From Nosocomiicoccus ampullae (GTDB lineage: Bacteria > Bacillota > Bacilli > Staphylococcales > Salinicoccaceae), in NCBI RefSeq assembly GCF_001696685.1, contig NZ_MBFG01000027.1:1-7569 (forward strand): a stretch of DNA of 7,569 nucleotides, given 5' to 3'. Made by a program: the position numbers and the translations under genes. This document shows, piece by piece, positions 1 through 5,910 of the stretch. Positions within the stretch are counted from its first letter, which is position 1; the number at the start of each line of letters is the position of its first letter. The notes under the pieces were generated by a model. The model was not told the DNA's origin, ran no database searches, and saw only the letters and a program-made list of their open reading frames with translations.

Positions 1-88
1 TCATAATACCTTTATATTTCTTAATAATATTCAAAATTAAATATTATGTTTAAAATTAAAATTTAAGGGTATTTAAGTAATATTGAAT

Positions 89-97
89 GGAGGTGAT
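89..97 (+). promoter_or_regulatory. Strong ribosome binding site placing a start at 102
   Basis: GGAGGTGAT is a near-perfect anti-16S complement and lies 8 nt (counted from GGAGG) before the ATG at 102-104. No comparable site precedes the ATG at 143, so translation should begin at 102. That frame stops after 15 codons (TAA 147-149), which is what exposes the frameshift in the following gene. Confidence 0.8.
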
Positions 98-101
98 AAT
101 A

Positions 102-149
102 ATGTTTACTAAAAAATTTGTTCATCATTTGCAATTGTTATTATGTTAA
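102..149 (+). other. Frameshifted 5' end of the secreted-protein gene (15 codons)
   Basis: This short frame carries the strong ribosome binding site and encodes MFTKKFVHHLQLLLC before TAA. The basic start (KK) is a typical signal-peptide n-region. Its natural continuation, SSFAIVI then MLTTSF, is one frame away. The A6 run at 111-116 is an obvious place for a one-base loss (A7 would give MFTKKICSSFAIV); a lost T near 121 would give MFTKKFVSSFAIV. It may be a real mutation, a phase-variable state or a sequencing error. Confidence 0.6.
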
Positions 150-505
150 CTACATCGTTTACACTTAACAATTCTTTTGTATCCGCTTCCTCTAATTATG
201 AAAAAAATTATGATGAAATGCATTATAATACCAACAGTGAAGTGGAGCAAAATTCTGCATCTGCTGTAGCTATTTTTGTCGGTGGTGTGTTAGTAGGTTA
301 TTTAGTTGATGGTGTTATAGAATATACTACTGGACACAATGCATCATATTGGGTTGCAAATGGATTAGAGTGGGTAGAAAAAGCTCTTGTTGGTACCACT
401 TATCCACCTGGCTACTATATCATCGTTACAAAAGAAGGTAATATGAGCGTCTGTGATTCATCAGGTAACTGTCAAATTAATGCAAATAATTTAAGTAAAT
501 TATGA
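143..505 (+). CDS. Small secreted-type protein with frameshifted signal peptide
   Basis: I do not recognise this 120-residue protein. As read from 143 it begins inside a signal peptide: reading upstream in the same frame adds SSFAIVI, and one extra base between 111 and 122 would join this to the well-placed start at 102 (MFTKK...). The h-region is then followed by VSA, a plausible signal peptidase I site at residues 13-15. The mature part has a polar N-terminus, a glycine-rich hydrophobic segment (about 39-59, including GGVLVG) and a C-terminal pair of cysteines, C104 and C110, that could form a disulfide. A 29-residue membrane peptide follows 14 nt downstream. The pattern suits a secreted peptide, possibly bacteriocin-like, but no family match supports that. 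The ATG at 143 overlaps the TAA of the 15-codon ORF at 102, so reinitiation is possible, though the product would lack a working signal peptide. AT-rich compared with the core genes. Confidence 0.6.
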   Translation: MLTTSFTLNNSFVSASSNYEKNYDEMHYNTNSEVEQNSASAVAIFVGGVLVGYLVDGVIEYTTGHNASYWVANGLEWVEKALVGTTYPPGYYIIVTKEGNMSVCDSSGNCQINANNLSKL

Positions 506-519
506 GGAGTTGATTTATA

Positions 520-609
520 ATGAAAAACTCGAAGTACCTCGGTATATTCTTACTCGGTTTTCTCGTTGCATTTATTTTAATTTACTTGTTTGGAAACCCT
601 TTAACTTAG
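520..609 (+). CDS. 29-residue single-pass membrane peptide
   Basis: The ORF encodes 29 residues: a basic N-terminus (MKNSKY), one hydrophobic helix of about 19 residues (LGIFLLGFLVAFILIYLF) and a short polar tail (GNPLT). A GAGGAG site at 503-508 overlaps the stop codon of the secreted-protein gene and sits 11 nt before the ATG, so the two are probably co-transcribed and translationally coupled. The size and layout would fit a membrane partner or immunity-type peptide for the upstream secreted protein, but this rests on context only. No homologue is recognised. Confidence 0.55.
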   Translation: MKNSKYLGIFLLGFLVAFILIYLFGNPLT

Positions 610-620
610 AATAGGAGTTT

Positions 621-683
621 ATGATTGAATTCACGAAAGTTTTTTATCAAACTAAAAGTCCTTCGCACTACATAACTATTTAG
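621..683 (+). pseudogene. 20-codon ORF, possible truncated ABC transporter ATPase start
   Basis: An AGGAG at 613-617 precedes ATG 621 with a short 3-nt spacer. The 20 codons begin MIEFTKVFYQTK, which resembles the usual first strand of ABC ATPases (MIEF.NV...). The reading frame then enters the hairpin at 654 and stops at TAG 681-683. If the resemblance is real, an ABC transporter gene followed the secreted peptide and the membrane peptide, as in many bacteriocin or immunity cassettes, and was cut off at about codon 12. The match is too short to be certain; it may be chance. Confidence 0.25.
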
Positions 684-721
684 AGATAGTCTCAAAATAT
701 TATGACTTGTGAAGGACTTTT
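654..721 (+). terminator. 68-nt imperfect hairpin with T-tract
   Basis: The outer arms AAAAGTCCTTC (654-664) and GAAGGACTTTT (711-721) are perfectly complementary, extended inward by a G.U and a G-C pair. The remaining sequence also pairs: 671-675 with 700-704, 677-681 with 695-699, and GAGA 683-686 with TCTC 690-693 around a TAG loop. About 27 pairs form over the full length. The T-run at 717-722 makes it a plausible intrinsic terminator for the left cassette. Its length and internal mismatches are more than a terminator needs, so a remnant of a mobile element or a structured RNA is possible. Confidence 0.6.
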
Positions 722-794
722 TATATTTCATTCGTCTTATACTAATTATTGTGATACCGTTGAATTGAATTACTATTACAAAGAAGGTTAAACT

Positions 795-1463
795 ATGACT
801 TTAGAAATATTATACGAAGACAACCATGTCATTGCTGTAACGAAGCCGAATAATATACCGGTTCAGGCGGATGATTCGAATGATAAAGACATGCTGACGA
901 TCGTAAAAGAATATATTAAAGAAAAATACAATAAACCGGGCAATGTCTTTTTAGGTCTCGTCCATCGTCTCGACCGTCCAGTTGGTGGTGCGATTGTGTT
1001 TGCGAAAACGTCTAAAGGTGCGAGTCGCCTTTCAAATGAAATTCGTAAACAGACGTTCGAGCGCAAATACTTAACGGTCATTGAAGGCCATCTAAATAAT
1101 AGCGGTACGCTTGAAGACTATTTAGTTAAAAACCGTAAGACGAACACGTCTTATGTTACGAGTAAAGATACAAAGGACGCAAAGCGCGCGGTGCTTGATT
1201 ATAAAACTATCGGTGTAGATGAAGCACTCAGCCTACTCGAAGTTAAACTTCATACTGGTCGTTCACATCAAATACGCGTTCAACTTTCAAATCAAAACAC
1301 TCCGATTTTCGGCGATCAGCGCTATAACAAGCTTAGTAAAGTCGGCGAACAAATCGCTTTATGGAGTTCTGAAATCAAATTTAAACATCCAACTAAAGAT
1401 GAAATCATCACTGTAACTAGCCAACCGCCAAACCGCTATCCTTGGAATAGATTCACGAATTAA
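795..1463 (+). CDS. RluA-family RNA pseudouridine synthase
   Basis: Cytoplasmic enzyme that isomerises uridine to pseudouridine in rRNA or tRNA; which sites it modifies cannot be told from the sequence. The 222 residues form a catalytic domain alone, with no N-terminal S4 RNA-binding domain, so it is one of the short RluA-type forms. The family motif HRLDRPVGG is at 57-65 with the catalytic aspartate at D60. The C-terminal motif LHTGRSHQIRVQL is at 152-164, followed by PIFGDQRY at 170-177. Start at 795 is supported by AGAAGG at 782-787, 7 nt upstream. Possible weak promoter elements lie just before it (TTGTGA 749-754, TACTAT 771-776, 16-bp spacer). It is monocistronic and converges on the next gene. 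Family assignment is firm; the exact orthologue among the several Bacillota RluA paralogues is not. Confidence 0.93.
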   Translation: MTLEILYEDNHVIAVTKPNNIPVQADDSNDKDMLTIVKEYIKEKYNKPGNVFLGLVHRLDRPVGGAIVFAKTSKGASRLSNEIRKQTFERKYLTVIEGHLNNSGTLEDYLVKNRKTNTSYVTSKDTKDAKRAVLDYKTIGVDEALSLLEVKLHTGRSHQIRVQLSNQNTPIFGDQRYNKLSKVGEQIALWSSEIKFKHPTKDEIITVTSQPPNRYPWNRFTN

Positions 1464-1484
1464 GTCTATTTGACTTAATTCGTG
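1454..1484. terminator. Shared bidirectional hairpin holding both stop codons
   Basis: CACGAATTAAGTC (1454-1466) and GACTTAATTCGTG (1472-1484) form a perfect 13-bp stem around a TATTT loop. The TAA of the pseudouridine synthase (1461-1463) and the TAA of the convergent gene (1475-1477, minus strand) lie in opposite arms. The stem is bidirectional. Neither side has a strong T-run, so termination efficiency is uncertain. Confidence 0.65.
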
Positions 1485-2326
1485 TCTATCATTAACGTAC
1501 CGTAACTGACGACGAGCTTCACTTTATACTCCCCGTCTCCGAGGACCTCTCCATCTAGCGTATCGTCGTAACCTTCAATATCGAGTAATCCAAATTGCTC
1601 TTTTAACGTTAACTCGTTATTTTTAAACATCTCTTTTAACGTAACCATCGCGTTACCTGTCGCAACTTTCCCGTCGATATGTTGATCCGGATTGACATTA
1701 TTTAAAACGAGCTTCCCAGTACTGACGTTAAATTTTAAATGGTTCGTATCGACGTCATCAATTCGCATCTCTCCCGTTTGGAGATAACACGTGAGCGTAT
1801 CCGCTTCTACTCTCTTCACTAATACTTGCCCGACGTCATTTTTAAATTGTATATCTTTCGCTTTTATACTGTCCGCATGAATTGAACTGTAATGCTGCGT
1901 CATTTCAAGTCGCTCGATTTCTTTATCTGGTAAATAGATGTCTAATCGCGTGTTTTTATTTGCATGAGACAGCTTTAAATTCAGATGAAAAACCCCGTCT
2001 TTAATTTCATATTGAACGTTTTCCAAGTCGATATCTTTCGTTACGTTAAAATGCAAATCTTCATCGTCTGATTCATACACATAAACTGGGACAAACGTCG
2101 TCTCAAAACTAAAGTGCGTAATATCTTCATCAATCGTTAAATCTTTTTTACTATATAAATACTTTTCAGCAAGTGATTCCGGCGCACCTAATTCTTTTAT
2201 CAGTGTGTCATCGTCCTCACTTTCTCTAAATCGATTCAATAACGATTCGATTATTTTATCTTGTCGTTTAGTTGGGAGGGATTGTAAATGATACTTCACA
2301 GTCCCTAAATACTCATAACGGTCCAT
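1475..2326 (-). CDS. HAAS (DUF1700-like) plus DUF4097 protein
   Basis: A 283-residue protein without signal peptide or membrane helix. Residues 1-55 look like the HAAS/DUF1700 module: LQSLPTKRQDKIIESLL, an acidic turn (ESEDDD), then LIKELGAPESLAEKYL. Residues of about 90-283 are beta-rich with regularly spaced short strands and alternating D/N-rich turns, as in DUF4097 putative adhesin-like beta-helix proteins, the fold group that includes LiaG. HAAS proteins usually sit beside a PadR-family repressor and often carry membrane helices; neither is present here. The function is unknown; a role in envelope-stress sensing is only a guess from LiaG. The start is supported by GGAAGGTG (2334-2341, minus strand) 7 nt upstream of the ATG. 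It is transcribed divergently from the amidase, sharing a 72-bp intergenic region. Confidence 0.8.
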   Translation of the reverse strand: MDRYEYLGTVKYHLQSLPTKRQDKIIESLLNRFRESEDDDTLIKELGAPESLAEKYLYSKKDLTIDEDITHFSFETTFVPVYVYESDDEDLHFNVTKDIDLENVQYEIKDGVFHLNLKLSHANKNTRLDIYLPDKEIERLEMTQHYSSIHADSIKAKDIQFKNDVGQVLVKRVEADTLTCYLQTGEMRIDDVDTNHLKFNVSTGKLVLNNVNPDQHIDGKVATGNAMVTLKEMFKNNELTLKEQFGLLDIEGYDDTLDGEVLGDGEYKVKLVVSYGTLMIDTN

Positions 2327-2364
2327 TTCGTGGCACCTTCCTTTTTAAAACTAATTTTCTTATA

Positions 2365-2370
2365 TATACT
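2365..2370 (+). promoter_or_regulatory. Possible -10 box of the amidase gene
   Basis: TATACT lies in the 72-bp divergent region, about 29 nt before the amidase start. No good -35 hexamer stands 16-18 bp upstream (best TTTTAA), so this is only a weak call. Confidence 0.3.
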
Positions 2371-2398
2371 AGCTGTAAAGACGTAAAGGAGAATTCTC

Positions 2399-3907
2399 AT
2401 GACATTATTTCATCACGATTCATTATACTATAGCGAAAAAGTAAAACAAAAAGAAGTCAGTGTGACAGAGCTCGTCGAGCGTGCGTTACATAATATCGAG
2501 CATTACGACGACATGAACGCTGTCGTTCATATACAAAAAGATAAAGCACTCCGTACCGCACAAGAAATGGACAAAGCGTTGAGTACTTTATCTTTAGAAG
2601 AAATAAAAGCATTGCCTCCATTTTACGGAGTGCCAATTGTCGTTAAAGACCTCGGGCAAGAAGAAGCTGGAGTACCTGCGACAAATGGTTCCTATTTATT
2701 TAAAGACTACATCGCAAAAACTTCGAGCAACTTTGTCACAAGGCTCATCGACAACGGGTTTGTCATCGTCGGACGAACAAATGTCCCAGAATTCGGGTTT
2801 AAGATGGTCACTGATTCGGACCTTTTCGGAAATTCTTACGCACCATTTGGTCGACCACTCTCTTCAGGTGGATCTAGTGGTGGCGCGGCAGCTGCGTTAA
2901 AAGCTGGACTCGTGCCTGCTGCTTCAGGGAGTGACGGTGGAGGTTCGATTCGTATTCCAGCAAGCTTTAACGGTTTAATCGGACTAAAACCGACAAGAGG
3001 ACGCGTCACAAGCGGTCCGGGAAGTTATAGACAATGGCAAGGTGCGTCCATTGATTTCTTTTTAACAAAATCAGTGAGAGAAACGTACGAACTTCTAAAG
3101 ATGATGGACGTCCAGCCACCTGCAGCGCCGTATATCGCTCCACCACTTAATTTACGTGAACTAACGCCACCTAAAAAGCGTTTAAAAATTGCGTATAGTG
3201 CGGAATCTCCCATTGGTTCAGAAGTAAACGATGAAGCTGTTAAAAGCTTAAAATATACAGTCGAAGTGCTTGAATCACTCGGTCACGAAGTTGTCGAAGA
3301 TACTGTTTCAATAGACGGACAAAAGGCAATTCATTCATACTTCACTATGAACATGGTAGAAACTGCTTCGATGTTTAAATCTATGGAGCAAAGTTTAGGC
3401 CGTGAGATTACAAAAGACGATGTCGAACTTATCTCATACGGTATGTACTATGCAGGCTTAAAAGTACCTGGATGGATGTACACACAGTCACTTAGCTACT
3501 GGGATACGTTAAGTGAACAGTATCACCGATTTTTAGACGATAACGGCTATGACTTTTACTTAACACCAACAATGAATGGTCCGACAAAAGACATCGACGA
3601 ATTCAAGCCGTCAGACGAAGCATTTAAAAAACTCGAAAATATAGAAAGTTTATCAGACGATGAAGTATCCCATATTTTTGAAGACGTCTTTAAAACGAGC
3701 AGCGCTTATAGCCCGTACACATGGACGCTCAACTTAACCGGTCAACCCGCAATTAGTCTTCCGCTATATAATACAGACGAAGGCTTACCTGTCGGAAGCA
3801 TGTTTATCGCACGTAAAGGTGAAGAAGATAAATTACTACAACTCGCTTTAGAAATTGAGAACGCCGGACGCTTAGACGCGAAAGTTTTTCATCCGAAGAA
3901 GCGTTAA
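2399..3907 (+). CDS. Amidase-signature family hydrolase
   Basis: Cytoplasmic amide-bond hydrolase of the amidase signature (AS) family; 502 residues is a normal length. The Ser-cisSer-Lys triad is visible and correctly spaced: K83 in the PIVVKD strand, cis-serine S159 in GGSSGG, and nucleophile S183 in [12 protein letters not shown], with the 24-residue gap between the serines that is typical of the family. The [12 protein letters not shown] form of the signature resembles the 6-aminohexanoate cyclic dimer hydrolase (NylA) branch more than the GatA branch. GatA is further excluded by the absence of gatB and gatC neighbours. The natural substrate is unknown. Start: AAAGGAGA (2385-2392) lies 6-7 nt before the ATG. 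The gene is divergent from the HAAS-DUF4097 gene. A separate promoter precedes xpt, so it need not be co-transcribed with the purine genes. Confidence 0.92.
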   Translation: MTLFHHDSLYYSEKVKQKEVSVTELVERALHNIEHYDDMNAVVHIQKDKALRTAQEMDKALSTLSLEEIKALPPFYGVPIVVKDLGQEEAGVPATNGSYLFKDYIAKTSSNFVTRLIDNGFVIVGRTNVPEFGFKMVTDSDLFGNSYAPFGRPLSSGGSSGGAAAALKAGLVPAASGSDGGGSIRIPASFNGLIGLKPTRGRVTSGPGSYRQWQGASIDFFLTKSVRETYELLKMMDVQPPAAPYIAPPLNLRELTPPKKRLKIAYSAESPIGSEVNDEAVKSLKYTVEVLESLGHEVVEDTVSIDGQKAIHSYFTMNMVETASMFKSMEQSLGREITKDDVELISYGMYYAGLKVPGWMYTQSLSYWDTLSEQYHRFLDDNGYDFYLTPTMNGPTKDIDEFKPSDEAFKKLENIESLSDDEVSHIFEDVFKTSSAYSPYTWTLNLTGQPAISLPLYNTDEGLPVGSMFIARKGEEDKLLQLALEIENAGRLDAKVFHPKKR

Positions 3908-3912
3908 CGATA

Positions 3913-3941
3913 TTGTTATAAAGGGAAGAGTTTGATATTAT
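3913..3941 (+). promoter_or_regulatory. Probable SigA promoter of xpt-pbuX
   Basis: TTGTTA (3913-3918) and TATTAT (3936-3941) are separated by exactly 17 bp, matching 4/6 and 5/6 of the SigA consensus. The predicted transcript starts near 3948 and has a leader of only about 25 nt before the xpt start at 3973. Confidence 0.5.
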
Positions 3942-3972
3942 TTATACACTAATAAATTGAATGGAGATTACT

Positions 3973-4551
3973 ATGGACCTTTTAAAACAGCGCATATTAA
4001 ATGACGGTGAAGCATTAAACGAAAATGTACTGAAAGTTGATTCATTTTTAAATCACCAAATCGATCCTCTATTAATGAAAGAAGTTGGACAAGAGTTTAT
4101 TAACCGATTTGAAGACGTCGAGTTCAACAAAGTATTAACACTCGAATCTTCAGGGATCGCACCATCTGTGATGGTCGGTTTACTTTTAGATATCCCTGTC
4201 GTTTTCGGACGTAAAAGACAATCGTTAACGTTAAGCGATGACTTATATACGTCACAAGTGTTTTCATATACAAAACAAGAGACGAACACGATCGCAGTTG
4301 CGAAAAAGTTTTTAAGTAAAGATGATAAAGTACTCATCATCGATGACTTCTTAGCAAACGGTGAAGCGGCAGGTGCTCTAATTGATGTCGTTGAGCAATC
4401 CGGTGCAGAAATTGTCGGTGTTGGAATCGTCATAGAAAAGGCATTCCAAAGTGGCGGTAAAATTTTACGCGATAAAGGATACCGCGTAGAATCACTTGCA
4501 CGCATCGAGTCGATGTACGATAAACAAGTCAAATTCGTAGGTGACAATTAA
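3973..4551 (+). CDS. xpt: Xanthine phosphoribosyltransferase
   Basis: Type I phosphoribosyltransferase converting xanthine and PRPP to XMP in purine salvage, cytoplasmic, usually a dimer. The N-terminal motif VDSFLNHQIDP (22-32) is characteristic of Xpt. The PRPP-binding loop VLIIDDFLANGEA is at 120-132 with the acidic pair D124-D125. The 192-residue length fits the family. I choose ATG 3973 over the in-frame ATG at 3961: the latter is part of the ribosome binding site itself (GGAG 3963-3966, 6 nt before 3973), has no upstream site, and would add MEIT not seen in the Bacillus or Staphylococcus proteins I remember. The stop overlaps the pbuX start by one base (TAATG). There is no room for a purine riboswitch upstream. 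Confidence 0.93.
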   Translation: MDLLKQRILNDGEALNENVLKVDSFLNHQIDPLLMKEVGQEFINRFEDVEFNKVLTLESSGIAPSVMVGLLLDIPVVFGRKRQSLTLSDDLYTSQVFSYTKQETNTIAVAKKFLSKDDKVLIIDDFLANGEAAGALIDVVEQSGAEIVGVGIVIEKAFQSGGKILRDKGYRVESLARIESMYDKQVKFVGDN

Positions 4552-5873
4552 TGGAGCAAAGACAGCATCTTAAAGATGCTTCACTCGGACTGCAACACGT
4601 ACTTGCGATGTACGCAGGTGCCGTGATCGTGCCGTTAATCGTTGGTTCCTCGATTGGCCTAACGACTGCACAACTGACGTATTTAATCTCAATTGATATT
4701 ATGATGTGCGGTGTCGCTACTATTTTACAAGTATGGAAAAACAAATTTATGGGAATTGGACTCCCAGTCGTACTAGGATGTGCATTTACCGCCGTCGGAC
4801 CGATCATCAACATTGCAAATACATATAGTATCCAAAGTGTGTACGGGGCAATTTTATCCGCAGGGTTATTCGTCGTTATCGTCGCAAGATACTTTAGTAA
4901 ACTGATAAAATTCTTCCCTCCAGTTGTAACAGGAACGGTCGTCACAATTATCGGTTTAACACTCATTCCAGTTGCTTTAAATAACCTCGCTGGAGGCCAA
5001 GGTGCAGAAGATTTCGCATCGATTGAAAATGTCTCGCTCGGATTTATAACGTTACTTATTATACTCGTCGTTTTAAAATTTGCACGCGGATTTTTCGCAT
5101 CCATCGCGATATTAATTGGAATCATCGTCGGGACGATTATTGCAGCCTTTTTCGGACAAGTCGATTTATCTCCAGTAAAAGAGGCATCATGGTTACACTT
5201 ACCGGTCGCCTTTTACTTCGGAACACCAGAATTCCACTTAGTACCGATACTGACGCTTATATTAGTTGCGATGGTGAGTTTAGTAGAATCTACAGGAGTC
5301 TATTTCGCGCTCGGAGATATTACTGATAAAGAAATTCGTGAAGCAGATTTAAAACGTGGATACCGTGCAGAAGGTTTTGCGATTATGCTCGGAGGACTAT
5401 TTAACTCACTGCCTTATACGACATTCAGTCAAAACGTCGGACTCATTCAACTGTCTGGTGTACGTAAATTGAAAATTATTTACATCGCTGGAGTTATGCT
5501 AATGATTTTAGGGCTGATGCCAAAAATTGGAGCAGCAACACTCGCAATACCAGAATCCGTCTTAGGTGGCGCAATGATTGCGATGTTCGGAATGGTCAGT
5601 GCATACGGAATCAAAATGCTTAGCACAGTAAACTTTGAAAACCAAAATAACTTAATGGTCGTCGCGATCTCACTCGCACTCGGGCTTGGAGTCACTGCAG
5701 TACCAGACGTCTTTAGTAGTCTCCCGTCAAGTATTTCTGTTATCACAGAAAGCGGAATTGTAATGGGTAGTTTATCGGCAATCATTTTAAATATCGTATT
5801 AAACTTTAACTTAGAACCAAGCGATGAAATAAAAGATCAAATATATGAAGCGGCAGAAGATGAAGCAAAATAG
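4551..5873 (+). CDS. pbuX: Xanthine permease, NCS2 family
   Basis: Membrane symporter importing xanthine for conversion to XMP by Xpt. The 440 residues are strongly hydrophobic, with many glycine-rich helices consistent with the NCS2 fold of about 14 segments. Substrate-site regions are recognisable: E246 in LVESTGVYF, and the NCS2 signature around QNVGLIQLSG with Q294-N295, corresponding to the Gln-Asn pair of XanQ-type xanthine transporters. The acidic C-terminus (EPSDEIKDQIYEAAEDEAK) is cytoplasmic. A TAGGTGA site (4538-4544) inside the end of xpt lies 6 nt before the ATG, and start and stop overlap by one base, so translation is coupled to xpt. Substrate assignment rests mainly on the pairing with xpt. 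guaB and guaA, which follow in many staphylococci, are absent here. Confidence 0.93.
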   Translation: MEQRQHLKDASLGLQHVLAMYAGAVIVPLIVGSSIGLTTAQLTYLISIDIMMCGVATILQVWKNKFMGIGLPVVLGCAFTAVGPIINIANTYSIQSVYGAILSAGLFVVIVARYFSKLIKFFPPVVTGTVVTIIGLTLIPVALNNLAGGQGAEDFASIENVSLGFITLLIILVVLKFARGFFASIAILIGIIVGTIIAAFFGQVDLSPVKEASWLHLPVAFYFGTPEFHLVPILTLILVAMVSLVESTGVYFALGDITDKEIREADLKRGYRAEGFAIMLGGLFNSLPYTTFSQNVGLIQLSGVRKLKIIYIAGVMLMILGLMPKIGAATLAIPESVLGGAMIAMFGMVSAYGIKMLSTVNFENQNNLMVVAISLALGLGVTAVPDVFSSLPSSISVITESGIVMGSLSAIILNIVLNFNLEPSDEIKDQIYEAAEDEAK

Positions 5874-5874
5874 A

Positions 5875-5904
5875 AAAAGGCACACTTTTAGAAGTGTGCC
5901 TTTT
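5875..5904 (+). terminator. Intrinsic terminator of xpt-pbuX
   Basis: AAAAGGCACACTT (5875-5887) pairs perfectly with AAGTGTGCCTTTT (5892-5904) around a TTAG loop, directly after the pbuX stop. The 13-bp stem ends in a TTTT run. The symmetric A/T ends would also allow termination from the minus strand. Confidence 0.9.
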
Positions 5905-5910
5905 CGTATG

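Noticed and set aside
1..88. Promoter for the left cassette
   Set aside because: Several TATAAT-like words occur (for example TAATAT 78-83, TATTAT 42-47), but none has a credible -35 at the right distance, and the stretch is so AT-rich that chance matches are expected.
114..120. Slippery heptamer AAATTTG as a programmed -1 frameshift site
   Set aside because: The heptamer is out of phase with the frame from ATG 102 (codons are AAA TTT G), so tandem slippage of the canonical type would not work; A6 is also short for transcriptional slippage.
4053..4547. 164-codon minus-strand ORF antisense to xpt
   Set aside because: It shadows a well-conserved xpt gene and shows no domain or start signal of its own.
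4529..5125. 198-codon minus-strand ORF antisense to pbuX
   Set aside because: The plus-strand frame is a clear NCS2 permease; the antisense product looks like no protein family and has no ribosome binding site.
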